Positions 35,184 to 50,100 are shown, numbered from the stretch's first letter. The stretch: 64,000 nucleotides of DNA from Alentia gelatinosa (GCA_950022655.1 OX465581.1:109475125-109539124); one strand, 5' to 3'. Numbers and translations: made by a program. The notes: a model not told the origin generated them from the sequence alone.

Positions 35184-38100
35184 CTGCAGAGACAAATTCA
35201 AAATGTAAGATTACCTAAGCCAGCAAAAAATGTAACATATTTAGTATTTCTATTCTTTTTTAATAAGATATTTATGATTATGTATGATATTGCATGATAA
35301 AAAACTTGAATTATTAGTTTTAATCATTTTGTGCCCGTACCCTAGCCGGACAAACTGACACCAGCATCTGAGCATGGGAGTAGCTGGGGCCCAGACAGCC
35401 GTCCTTAAAGGGTTAAAAAGGTTTCACCAGGATTTTCAGTGATCTCAAGAATGGCCCTATCAACAAATCTGAGAAAATTACAATATGTGATTGTTCGTTT
35501 GTTTGTGTAGTTTTTTGTCTCGGTAGGCTAGTTACATCCTTTTGAGACTGACTCATTGGTTGACCCATCTGGTTCTTAAAAGGTATATTAACTCAACATT
35601 GGTCTGTTTGTGGCAGTGGGATGCTATGCCCGTTTTATATTGCTGTCTCACTGAAGGGCTGTGTCACATACCATTGACACAACACTCCGCCGGTCACATT
35701 ATACTGACAACGTCAAACCAGTCGCTGCACCATATGAATCAGGTCAGCAAGCCAGCAATCTGTGAAAATCCCATGCCTGCTTACTGTTTACGTGTTTTGC
35801 TGCAGCGCAAGATGAGATGGGAATCACAGATTGAAGTGTTAAATGTGTACCCCATTGTTTACCTGTTTAGCCGCAGCTCGAGGATGTGGATCCTGAACAT
35901 GGCATCTGAGCAGTAGCTGAGGTACTCCTCCTCGTCATCCTTCATCATAGACACCTGGTTCTGTTGGTACCATGCCTGCTTCTTCTGCAGCTCCTGTGTC
36001 TCCTGAATAAAATAAACCATGCACACTAGTTACATTCCTGCCGACATTTGTAAAGTATTTTTTAATTTTTAAAAAGCTTTATTGCTTCAAATCAGCAGCA
36101 TGGCCAGTATTCCTGATACAACAGGTGCCATCTGTATAGTGACCCTTAAAGAAGCATTGTACATGTGTACATCAGCAGCAGGTAAGCAGGAACCTCAAAT
36201 ACTGCAAATGATATATATATATAGATAAGGAACAAATATTCCTCTTAGATATACCTCTTCATAATGCCTAAAAATCTATGATGATATACAATACTCATTA
36301 AAAAATTTTGTTTGTTTGGGTAGTTTCACGTCCAATTTGTTCAATTAGCCTTACTCTCATTAAAAACGTGCAATCAGATTATCATCATGATTTCATATCC
36401 AGACACCAACTTTTCTAGCCCACAGGTGATATAATATATACATGTTTCAGGTGCCATAGGCCAGAGTGTTCTGACATTGGAACTAGATTGCTCAAAGAGG
36501 AAAATCAATGTTAGTAGCCATGATCGAACCATATTTTAAGGGTGTTTAGTGTATCTCAAAACTACACATAGATCTGAATCCGCGACCTTTATGAATAATA
36601 ACCTGGTTTTCCTGGCTCTATCCAGAAGTTTTGTCTGGCCTGGTTCTGTTAATCTTTAATAAACTGGCCCTTGGGTGTCACGACCAGTGGCGCTCTATAC
36701 TTGGGGAGCCACACAGAATTTGATACTCTCAGCAGATCATGTATTAAGTTCACAGGGATATCAGTTGGGGCCAGGGGAAAAAAGTGGAAATATTTCCATG
36801 TGGATTTTTCTGCCTCAGAGAGACAAGGTAAACTAGGATAATGTGTCGTTATCGGCTGTAGCATGGGGCTGAGGGTTTGTGGGAAGGTTCAACCTACTGG
36901 TGTAAATGAGACTGAATCAATACATCTTTGTTTGACACAAGTTTATGAAATTACATATACTGAATATGAAAAATATTTCCACGGAAAAGTGGAAAACTGA
37001 GATTTTGGAGTTAAAGGGATGCCAATTGGGGTCAGAAAATAACATTGAAATATTTTTCATTGCAATACAGGGTTTATGCATTACAGTGGGGAATTAAGGG
37101 ATCAAGAGGAAGCGCAAGTTTTTATATGGGTCAGTGGGGAGGCTTAGCGGAGTGGTCATTGAAAGTGGCTGAATTAGGTAATTTAGCAGTTGGTGTGTCA
37201 ATATCAAATATGGAAAAACAAAACCTTATTCTGAAAATGCAAACATGAATTTAAATGGAAACACTGAAAACTGGCATCCCTAAAGTTAACATGTGTAATA
37301 AATAGACAACAATCGATGGTTTTGTGGACAGGCGGCCGTAAACCACGAGAGGTTGACGCGTAGTAATACACGAGCGCTAGCGAGTGTATTACGAGGTCAA
37401 CCTCGAGTGGTTTACAGAGCCGCCTGTCCACAAAATCATCGTTTATTGCATTTATTATCCATCTTTTCGAATAAATTAAACCCAGTAATTGTCCTAACAA
37501 TTGGTATAACAATAGGAACTATTTTTTTGCTCTATAGCAAAAGGGACTATTTTTCCCGTATACCATGGTTTTGAGGCCGTATACCACAGGTTTGAATCCG
37601 TATACCACAGTTATGGTATCTGACAGGTTTTATACAATGGGTAGTGGTTTACTGAGTCCCCATACATTTTCAATGGGGGCTTTGTATACGATGGATAATA
37701 AAGAGAGTGAGAGAGAAATCTGACCTTCTCAAAGCGGGCCTGGATGAGGTTGGCCTTGTCGATGAGCCGCTGTTTGAGGTCGGAGAGACAGTCCTCTTTC
37801 AGCTTGAAGGCCTGTTGACGTGTGAGTTTCTCCGGGTTGCCGATCTGAGCCAGGAACGGCGCCAGGTAATCCAGCTCCATCTCCTGTTTGCGCAGCTTCT
37901 CCTCCAGTTGTAGCCGCTCCTGGAGGAACACACGGGAGGAGTTAACGCCTGGCAATGCGGTGTGTTCACATAGGTGTACCTCAGCTTTAAGTGTACTAAT
38001 TTGAGGTAGGGATATGAATTAATACCTTTACCAATAAAGTCTGTATATTGCAACATTTGAAACACCGCCTTTTCTCATAAAATTGCATATGATGTACCTT

Positions 38101-41100
38101 TTTTTGTATCCTAAAGGCCTTATATTGTGGTCTGTGATAAAACGTATTTAACTTTTCAAATATAAAATAAAGATGAATAAAGGTTTCAAAAATATGTAAA
38201 TCGCAATGATATTCTATTGGCATAATACTTGTATCCACCTAATTGTCTCTTCAATGAAATGTTAATTCAAAGTTCAGAACTATGAGAAGTTCTTGCAAGG
38301 TTCCTGAATAATACATGAAGGATGTAGTACACCAAACAAGAAATCCTATATGGTTTCCTGACAAGTTTAGATTAGGAACAGGGGTAAAAAAAAGGTATAC
38401 AAATAAATGGAATTCGTTGGTTATATTTTGTCAACTGCCGAGTGAAAGTGTGTAGATAATGACCGAGTGACCGTGTACCCAGTTTAGAAAATTGTACTTT
38501 CATGCAACTTCTCATATTCAAATGGACATGCGGAGACAGTCTCTGGAAATGTAATGGCGAAGGGGTCCGCTCCAATTTTGAATACAATAGTATCAAACAG
38601 AATTTAGCCTCGGCCACCTCCTGTAGCATTTGTTCGTTTAGTCTAGATCATCTTTGTGAAGAGATTTCTCCTTCAGTCTCGATCGTAAACTCTAAATGAA
38701 AACAAATTTCTAAAAAAAACATAGACTTAACCGAATGAAACATAGACTTAACCGACTGAAAGACATGCGACTTCAAAATATGATGTTGAAAGGAAACTGA
38801 AAATGTGCTTTAATCTTGTGATACAGTATTAAAGTATCACAGTTTTAGAGTTTATACTAATAAAGAAATAAAGACGTAAACAGTTCAGATGTATTCTTGG
38901 GAGGAGTCGTGATGATAATAAGAAAGGTTATAAGGACATCATGATGTATAGAATGAACAGTGCACATCCCATACTGGTTTAACCAAGGTGTAATAGATAC
39001 AGACTTATGTGCTCCCCATTATGTAACAGTCATGCTTTCTAGACCGGTGCACATTCCAAATTATTCCAAAGTCAGACATTGCTGTCTAGAAAAATGACAG
39101 TACCATGGAGATGTTTATATAGTGTGTAGAACCTAGTGCTTGTGAAGGGAGGCCCCTATACAAGACGGCCCTCCCTCCTGAATATATTTAGTTGCTGTTT
39201 TAAGTGTGACCTTGTTGTTTGGGTATCTGAAAGGGTAAATTCAAAGGCTCGACTTACAGGGCCTGGGTGCTCAGATATCAAGACCATTCCCTGCAGCTTA
39301 ATATATATGAATTCGGTTTCTCAGAATACTTGATGAGTTTTTTTTATAGTCTCCTTATGATAGATTCTCCCATGATTATTTTGAGGTATGATCTTAATAC
39401 AGATATTGATCTTTGTTTAAAGACCAGTGCACAGTGACAATCATAACAAGTCAAGGCAAGGTCTCAGACATTCTAAAAGTCCGACCGTAGTAAAATATGA
39501 AGTATTTTGTGGTATTTTTTCTGTCACTGAGTCTATTACGGGTCTTTTACCTTGTGGGGTGTTTAACCAATAGGTATGGCTCAGATAATTAGGGGGGTGG
39601 CCCTTTAAGAATTTTTTTTTTACTGCAAATAAAATACCAGGTATTACCAATTTGCTTGATTTGGCACTTTCTGAAGAAGACCTACATTTACAGCATGTCT
39701 TGATACTAGGCGCACACCCTGCAAGTTGGAACCTTTGTTGCATGCAGATAAATACTGATTTGACGGAGATGTGCATGAAATATACGATCAGAGTACATTT
39801 TTTTAGTGAAAGTGTCGTTCAGGTAGGTTTGCGGTAGGTAGGTATCATGAGACACATAGTGGTATGGCGGAATACTGAGATCCGACCTATGGGGCCATGT
39901 CTCAATGGCAGCACTTGTCCTATTCCAACTTACCGGATCATTCTGTGAAATTCGTGAGAAATCAGCCCATAACAGTGTTAGCTTTATGCAAATTGATCAG
40001 TGACGCATGCGTCTGTGAGGGTACAGGTCAGGGGTTCATGAATTAACCCTAATTAGGATTCAAACAGTCCTCTTAGTGAGACCAACATGCAAGCATGCAC
40101 ATAGCTTATATGATATGGTGAAAATATATCTCAGAGAGAACACTGAGATTGTCTGGTAGAGTGAAACATGCTGAAAATATGAACAAGTGAGTTCCCTAAC
40201 GTATTAGTCATATTGCTTTTTGTCTGTCTAAATTTGTAAAGTATATCGTTTTGATGATGTCTTAAATAAAGAAGTCATTATGACTTTCTGATGCCTCATT
40301 ATGTACGATACAAAATGTGCCGAGAAAGGCATGCTGCGAATCTTTTTTATATGGATTCACTCTCCTCTCTCAAAATCAATATAATTTAAGTATTGATGTA
40401 TATTACATAAAATTAAGTTCTCATGCCATGCAGTTCTTGATTAAATTCATATTGAAACTATCTTCTTTGTTCACCTTCAAATCAAATCTGCCACTGGGAC
40501 GCGTCTTTGGCTTCACAGCAAGGTCGTTCTAACCAGTATAACTCAACTAGACCTTATTTACACCCAAGGCCAAAAGTAAACAATACAATTTCTGTATTGA
40601 ATAGGGTCGCAAGTGATTGCTTATATGTGGTTTCTTCTGCACATTGTGTGCCAGGGGATGCAAATATTCAATGTTAGATCCTTTGACCGGTATTTGAAAG
40701 AACGTCTACAAAAAAAACAAAAAAAACCCCCAAAAAAATCGCGAAAGAACTGTCTTTTTATTGCTAAATAAATATCCAATACATTATATTGTCGTATTGC
40801 ACTTTGCAGATACTGTCCAGATGAATCCGCTGTGTGCTGAATTCTGAGAAATGATATCATATCTATACATGTATATGATTTAAACTGAATTTACTAACAA
40901 ACTAATCTTAAATCTAAACTTCATTAAAGTGAGGACTTAAAATAAATTTAACGCATCAACTTTACTAAGTGACGATTATGTATCAGCACCTCTCATAGTG
41001 TGTGTACATGTAACCATTGGGGTTCCCTTTCGAATTTTTTGTAAAGGGCCCTCTGAATGCTTCTGTTTGGATATGAAGAGCTTGGTTACAGCGTATGCCA

Positions 41101-44100
41101 TAATTATGTATTGTGCAGGGATTACACTCACCAGCTCCTTGCGATGTTTCTTGGCTTTCTCATTACGCATCGTGTCGTAGACGGAGATATCCAGCTCAGA
41201 CATTGCTTCCTCCTTGGTACGGTCATTGAGGATTTCCTGAACCTACAAGAACAAGGACATCTAGGGCTAAGTAAGTATTCAATTAGAGAAGAAAACAAAC
41301 ACTGAAACCTGAAGTATATTAGATATTTATAGCAAAGATTACACAATTTAATCTGGCACCATTTACTATTCCTTTAATGAAATATGAAATATCAAAATAA
41401 GTAACAACTAACATAGAGCAGAAGCTGATTTATTTTATCTACTCTGCTCTTCTTTTTTTTTTTATTAGCCACGTTTTCCAAATATGATATCTATTCTGCT
41501 TTTGCTAAACAGTAATCATTATTTTTATTCAGAGTAGTATGCTTAAGTTTTCTAGCATCTAGCTGACCTGATGTGATTATTGAGTAGGATAATGAATTTT
41601 TTTTTAATTGAAGAAAAACACTACAGTTCTGCATGAAGCTGTTCATCCACTGTGGCCTGGTTAGCTGTGCAATGCAATCACTTAAGGCAAATACAATTAA
41701 AACGATGAGTAAGATGATGAATTCAGACATTATGCTTACCTCCTCCTCTGATTCCCGAACGTGCTCTTTACACATGTCTTCAGCCTTGAGCAAATCCACC
41801 AGATTATTGTACAGCTCTACCTGCTTCTTCTGCGGCTTCATCGGGTCCACCTGAAATCATCGTCAACTAGGATATTATACAACCAAACCCAGTCTGAGCT
41901 TCATAGGGTCTACCTGAAATCATCGTCAACTAGGTTATTGTACAACCAAACCCAGTCTGAGCTTCATCGGGTCTACCTGGAATCATCGTCAACTAGGTTA
42001 TTGTACAACCAAACCCAATCTGAGCTTCATTGGGTCTACCTGAAATCATCGTCAACTAGGTTATTGTACAACCAAACCCAATCTAAGCTTCATCGGGTCT
42101 ACCTGAAATCATCGCCAACTAGGATATTGTACAACCAAACCCAGTCTGAGCTTCATCGGGTCTACCTGAAATCATCGTCAACTAGGTTATTGTACAACCA
42201 AACCCAATCTGAGCTTCATCGGGTCTACCTGAAATCATCGGCAACTAGGTTATTGTACAACCAAACCCAGTCTGAGCTTCATCGGGCCTACTTATAACCA
42301 TACGCACATATAAGTCAAATGTTTCTTGTATTAATTCAAAGAGGGCGACAATTACCCTACCCTATCACTGTTACTCACTAGGGGGCGTTACTCACCATCC
42401 TCGCTTGGCAGAGGCTACTCTGTCCATTCGTTGCCATGCTCGCCTCTGTGAGGACGTCTGTTTGTATGTTGGTGGTGATTATTTTTTTTGTTCATTATTA
42501 TTTATTTCCACAATTAGTATTAATATACTGTGTAGCTCAACCTACTCCCTGCCTGGATTTAGTAGTTGTACCTGTCATAATGTATTAGTGGTCAGCTGTA
42601 GTTGTGTACAGCTCAGTAAGTCTCTTTTAAAAAAAAAAATCTATGTCAAAATACTCAATAAAAAACTGTAAGATATCGTATTACCATAAAACCTGTGCAA
42701 AACAGAAATCATATTCATATCTTTACTTAGTAAGCTATAAAAAATACAATTATATGATCGCCTAGTGATTCTACAAGCAGGTACACTACAGTAGGCTATA
42801 GCCATAACCTAAAAGACCATCCGTCCACCCGCTAATAAACTTGTTAGACGTGACTAGTCACTGGGTGGGCAGATACATATTCAAACAAAATAGAATAATG
42901 CTTTCAAAAGATATGACAGTTAAACAGGAGGTTGGATAAAGTACGAGTTTTAGACCATCGGAACCAAAACTTTGAACTGGTTACAAGAGTAGACATTAAT
43001 TCAATGGAATTTCCTGTGAGAAGCACTTTACCTGGAATGTAGAGTGCATGTCTGGGGTCATGACGAGGGTGGCTCCTTTCTCCTCCGAGTTGGGCGGCTT
43101 GCTGAACTCGCGAACTGAAGCCGAGATCTTCTTGTCCTCGGTGTGGTACGTGATCTGGATCTTCTCGTCGGCGATGTTGAACACGATCTCCGCGATCGTC
43201 TCGCCCGTCTCCTTCCCCGACGCAGGGTGGTACCGCTCAACCATTTTCTGACAAAGGCATGTGAGATAATATATATAGGTTCTATTCAATGCCTAGAATG
43301 TAGACCCACAGGATGCTCAATATAGGGGCTCTATTCCTAACGGGTCCGGAAGAATAAATATGAGCAAGAAAATGTTTACTGTTGGTTATCTATATCTTTT
43401 TTAATGAATAAATGAAAAATATTTCGATTCAATGTTGTATTTGTCTAAGCTGATATTCCATATTTAGATATCCTGGTTTCAATCACTCCTTCACTTAGAA
43501 TTACTACACCGTTTTGAAGGATGCGGTACTTTGATATTGAGAGGAAGTTAGGTTGATTTCCAAACTACTTTGCAGGATTTACAAAGACCTACACTTAAAA
43601 CTTTGATATCGCAATTTCTTTTTTCAAAATATAAAACTTAAAGTATTTATCTGGAAGACTTTGTTAATGCCTATGTCTCTAGATTATGGTGTACAATGCA
43701 ATGTACATGACAATGCCTTTATGTCAGTGTGATTTGTTCTCATTGTCTAGCCCATTATCAACAGCATCAATATATCAAATCAGTGATTGTTTTTGCACAA
43801 GCCTTTGTTCAACACCGATTTATATGAAGCATAATTTTGACTTAGTAATACAATAACATACCAATATGACTATCTTTGATATTTTAAAAGCAAACAAGTG
43901 ATCCAACTGCATCGTTCCACGTCTTTTATGATTTATACATGCTTTAAATACTCCATCACTTTCGAATGTATATTCATTTTCAGAACGTGAAACAATGTGA
44001 ATGTGCATCAACCTGAGTGAGATTGTGGTTCATCATTCAGCACTTCATTTTGTTTATCCAAACAGTTACCATGCATGCAAGAAACCACTGCTATTCCAGT

Positions 44101-47100
44101 GACCAAAAATGTAACTTCTTCTGGAGTGTTCATCAGACCAAATCACTCAAAAACTCGCATTTCATGAATCAAAAGTATGAATGTTATGGAAAGTTCCGCT
44201 TTACCATCCGAGGAATTCTAGCACTCTAGACATAAAAAAGAAACATGATTAACGCTTCCTTCAGTAGCATATACCAATTAACACAAGGTCTAATTCACTG
44301 GAACTAATATCCCCTTGTTCATTATTAGATGTTTTCTAAACCATCGGGAAGGTCATGTGAATAAGGTAATCTTGTAGCAACATATCTAATCTTAAATTCT
44401 GGATAGGAACTCGCCTAAATTAAAATAACTATTTTCATGTACAGCATGTGTCAAACCCTAGAAAGAATTGAGTGAATATATACAACCTGCACCTCAATGC
44501 CTGAACATTACTTCAATGAATTACTGTACCAGCAGAAGAAACCTGAAGGAAAGACTGCACATTTCCGAAAACTTGATTAAAGTTCATTCCGGGTCTCCTT
44601 TTCAAATATTTACCATGGAAAACCTTCATATTTTCGGAATATTCTCGGAATCATGTCCCTGTATAAAGAAGACATACAACACAGAATACACGACTCACCA
44701 CGATGGGGCGAGGCGTATTGGTCTCGGCGGGGCCGAATTTCTTGGGTCGTTTACTAAACTCGACGTGGCGGTAGAAAAGATGGTCTGAACGGTCGGTGAA
44801 GTGCTCCGTCATCTCGATAGGTGTCTCCACCCGTTTCATGAGCCCGTCGACGCGCGCCTCGTGGTAGAAGATCATCGTCCGCTCGTTTTCCGGGCCCGGC
44901 GCGTTCGACTTGTAGTGGTGCTCTGTGTGTAGGAGAAACAGACAATGAAGACCACTGTATCGTAAGTGAATACAATATCACCCGGAACTCTGAGAAAACT
45001 AAGGTGAAAATTCAGAAGCCAAATGGTAATAGATAATTGAAATCTCCGCATTACTATCGGTGCACAACTATGGGACAGGTTGCGTCCTGAAACACGAGGT
45101 TTGCCGAGGGGGGAGTATTTAAACGGGAAATTAGAATAGAACTCTGGAATATTGTATGATCAAAAGATCATCTACTGTATAGACAATGTTGATTATGTTA
45201 TGAAACTAATATTCTTGTCTTGTATGCATAATGGTGGTGTTCTTGTATCATGTCCTGTCACTTTGTGCTGTCCTAGACTTTTGTATGGATGACCGCCAAT
45301 AGGCGAATGTATTAAAAACTAAAAGAAAATTAAGTGGAATTTGCTGCCCCAGAGGGACCGAGAAAACATGGAAAACACATCAGTGTGAGCCATGGTCTGG
45401 GGCCACATATAATCATGTAGGCAGTGAAAGGAGAGATGTTCCCACTCTATCCCATCAGCCAGAAATGATGAGGATTTGACTTTGATTTACCCCCAACTAA
45501 CAAAACACATGGCTGGTTAGGCATTCACAATAATTTTATTGAATTAGCAGCTCAAGATTTGAAGTTGAAGGTCACTTTGAGGCCTGAGCGCTGTTCGAGT
45601 GCGTTCAGTAAGTCGCCTAGGGAACACTAGGTGGCGCATCGATCAACCTCAATCAAGTTGAAGTTTACCGTTTATTCACTGCTATTCCTCATGATGGGCC
45701 ATCCATAAAGTATGTACGCAGAATTTCTGAAATTTTGGACCCCTCCCCCCCCCCCCCCCACCCCTTCTCCCAATCTTGTACGCAATAGAACAAAGAGGGA
45801 CCATACGCAGATTTTCCTAAATTTCTGACCCCCCACCCCTCCTCGGTGCGTACGTACTTTATGGATGGCCCCTGACCCCGTGTCGGTATTATCTTTTGCT
45901 TTAACAATTCTTGTATATGATACATTATTCATTTCAAAATTTAAGAAATAATAATGTAGTCTATATGAAATGGGTTCATGAGAAGGGAATAGAAAAACGG
46001 GCGCCAGCAATGTACTGTGTCTGGTCTCTTTCACGACCGCTTGAGGCGCACGAGGCCGTCTGGTGAATAGTGGCCGTACTACAGGCTATACTGTGTCTAG
46101 ACTTCACTAGCTATGAGTCAGGGATGTCAGTCAGGGTAAGAAAAAAAGTGGAAATATTCTATATGTGGAATTTTCTGCCTCAGGGAGACCGAGAAAAACA
46201 TGAGAAGCAAGTCATTTTCAGCCAGGGCATGGGGCTGAGCGTGTGTGGTAACATTTAACCAAAATGATATTGGCATGAATGAGGCTCAGACAATTTCTTC
46301 TTCGTTTTACACAAGCACAAATAATTCATATACTAACAAGAAAAAAGTGGATTTCCTTGGAAATATGAAAAACTTCTCTGTATGAGGCACTGTAATACTC
46401 GAGTGATTATAGTGATATTGATCAAATATAGATAATTTTAGGAATAAATTTTCACTACATAAATATGAATAGTTGTAAACTATAGGAGCAGGGACGGTGA
46501 AGATGTACCTTTGAGACAGCGTGGTCTGCCGGGTTTGTAGAACTCCGTGACCCAGCCCGTCCGCTGGTTGAACAGACGTTCGTGCAGTTTGTCTTTACGA
46601 TGTTCATAGAACTCCTTTACTTGTATCAGGTCACTCACTGTGAAAAATTAGGTAGCATGTAGTCAGTGAGCAATTATTTGACATAATATTTCTCAGCTCA
46701 TACTGCAAAAATATCTTTAGTTCCTTCTGAAATGATTTGAATTTTCTTTTTATATCATGAAGTGATTAGACAAAATGAAGAAGGTTCGACGAGTTCGGAT
46801 GGATGATACAGATAATGAAATTAAATTATTGTTCACTTCGGAATTTGGAGCATAAATACGAAGAGATACGACACTTTGATCTTAGCCGAAAAGGGCTTAT
46901 TATCTAAAACACGTTAAAAATCTGGTGAATCAATTCAAAATGAAATGCCACTCATGATTATCACACAGTTACCCGCAACCTCTGTAACTTTTACGATCGT
47001 CTTTAACTATGAAAATGGACTGCTCTAAATTAAAGCTATTCTGGACCTTATACTCTTAGGTCGGCTTCCAAACATTCTTGGTTTTCGATAATTGTAGATA

Positions 47101-50100
47101 TTCTTCTAAAAGCATGATATGTCTAACATATTCTTAATTTGATTGAATTTAAGATTCTGAGCAAGAAAGACAAACTGGAATTTATGGCGAATAATCGTTA
47201 TCCTAGTCATAATAAAACCATTACGCCATACCACATAGACATATATATCGAGTTATGTATACAGAGATAAGCACCCAAAGAGCATAACCGAGATTTTTTT
47301 AAAGGAGCCTGTTTTAGAATTAATGCAAATTACAATCAGCTGACCATCACAAGCAATACAAACCAAGAGAAAGATACTTAATAGAAGCACAGCCACAATC
47401 CTACATCAATGCTAAATAAGTTTCTGCATTCTTAAAAGTTTTGAAATACAGAATGAAAGGGATCTGTAATCCCGTAATTTTTTGTGTTAATATCTGGTAC
47501 GTGTAACAAGGCGATCGATGAAATAAATACTTTTATTTGAGGATTTCATCTAGTGTATTTTATTAAAATCATTTCATCATACGGTACCAGGTTTAATTTC
47601 CATTCTTATCAAAATCAGTCAGAAATTGCACTGTACTGTGGGACAATACATGCCCAGAAGATTGTTTTGCTTTTGCATGAAGTGCCCTAACTTATTTACT
47701 CAAATAAATTTAGCTGCAAGATTTGTAAATATATAATCTAACACACATAGATTTGTTCTTATAGATGTAGTATTTATATTTAATTCTAATTACCGAAATA
47801 TAGGCAAAGAGTTAAGAAATTATTCTGAGGAGGTGAGTGATGTGGAAGGGAGAGGAACGGTATATTGTACTTTCTCTTTTCACTAAAGTGTTGAGATATG
47901 CATTCAATATAATCAATTGTTGTCACATACCTGACTCTGTACTGTCACCTTTAACATAGCATCATCGTTTATTGGTGATACACATTAGTTCATATAAAAG
48001 CTAACAGACAGATTTTAAAGTTATGAGAGGCGATGTCCTTCATTACACATTTTTGCACAAAACACTCTTAAATACATATCACATAGCACCAGTAGGTACA
48101 ACAATGCTGTCCATTTTTTTCAGTAGGAAAATCTTGTAAATGCATTTCTCCTAATCAAAGGAAAATCTTGTAAATGCATTTCTCCTAAATCAAATTGTGT
48201 CGGGGTTAAATTGTTCACACAATGCATTATTTACATGTGCTTTGTGAAACTAAGGGGGGAAAAAGACCATGTATATTTAACTTACGTTCTTTATCGTCGT
48301 AGACAGAGAGTCGACACACAAGTCCATCTTTCATTAGATAATGAGCAAACTTCTCGAGCTTAGCTCGTTTATAGTATTTAGTTTTCTTTCCCATGGGACA
48401 TCGCATCTGGAAATCTGAAAAGAGAGAAAAAAAATTGAAATCTGAAAGTAGACCACGCATTATCTTGTTAACTTTTCATTTAGAAAATGATGTAACATTA
48501 AAGATATTCTAAAAACTGTATAAATACTTAAGGTATTTTCTAATCAAATGGCATACAACATCAAACCATACCTTTCATATCTAACTCAATATTGTTGACC
48601 CAAGATGGCGGCATATCTAAATGTTTTTCGACCTCTTCTTCCTGTCAAGATAAAACATAATTTTAATCGCTGTTTCATTCGATACACAGCTAAAAATGGA
48701 ATACAGTTCAATGTTCGTGGACACTTAATTTGAGATGAATACTCATTTTACAGGGATGTACAGGGAAGTGGAAATATTTTTAATGCGGAATTTACTGCCT
48801 CAGAGAGACTGAGAAAACTTGGGGAACACATGAAGGTTGGCCATTAAATAAGACTGAGGGTGTGTGGGGAGTTTTAAACCAATGTTTTACTTGCGTAAAT
48901 AAGGCTTAATTCACAATTTCTTTGTTTCATACAAGAAGAAGTAATTTCATGAACTTAAAATAAAACAAGGATTTCCGTGGAAAAGAAGATAACTGCCATC
49001 TCGGATTTTAAAGATATGGCAGTGAAGGACATATTGTGTCTATGTTTGTATGTTTAAGTGAATAACAAAAAAAATAAAAAAAATAAAAATATATATATTA
49101 TGTAGGGCAGATTTAATGATTGCTGCTCACCTCGTCCTCGTCGAGACCGTCCATCAGGTCAGGCTCCTCATCAGGAATGCTCAGCAGGGGTTTTTCGTTA
49201 CTTGGGAACATGAACTCCCACAGTGTGCAGTCACCCAAGTCATAGCGCATGTTCTGGAATTGTAAAGAAATATTAGTAAATTCAGTCAGATTTTCAGCTA
49301 CATGGATTACGATATACAGTGAATTGCTTATTGATGCATGTGATCAATCTTGTTAACGTATTGCTTTAGTTAACGTATTACTTTTATTACTTACCATTTT
49401 TAGGTTTGCAACGTTTTGTCTGTACTAGGCATCAAATCCACCATGAAACACACTACTCTGAGCATACATATCCGAGTTTGAATTTTCCAAAGATTGAATT
49501 ATGACTTTGAACACGACCTTCTCTAACATCTATGTTTTTATGGGCAAATTTGATAATCTCTTGAAAAGAGCATGCACTCTCATGCCAAGTAGAGATAACT
49601 CTTATAAAGTAAATTGGGGTATCTATAAGCAGATATATTACAACAAGCAATATATTCCAACAAGCACTAGTTCATCAATATCATTCATTATCCTATGGTG
49701 AAAAGTAAACGATAAAACATCAGCCTTGTTATCATCTATCATTCAGGTTATCAACATAGCATTAGCTACTAATGGTGTACACTTCTCATCAGTATATTTT
49801 CCAAATTGCTGAAGTGTATTGCCATATGACGCCATATAATATATGACATCATATTAAAAAAAAACTAAAAAAACCGGCCAGCGGTGAACAGCAAATCAGC
49901 AATGGTGGTACAACTGCATGATGCCCATTGAATCCCGTTCACGGTTTATACATCAAACCTACGGGTATGAATAGGAACTAATTCGAGTATAATTTAGCAT
50001 ACACTACTAAATTACTTTGATGAAGTACTACCTATATTTAGAATGTGCACAATACAACTACTTGACACGAGTATTGGGTCTACCAAATATCTTACCATAT

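Noticed and set aside
41851..42291. CRISPR-like regular repeat array
   Set aside because: The units are contiguous without spacers, derive from the neighbouring exon, and the genome is eukaryotic.
41761..42297. A 178-codon open frame on the plus strand
   Set aside because: Produced by the 63-bp minisatellite (a multiple of three), antisense to DRC7. The true content is exon 14 acceptor copies.
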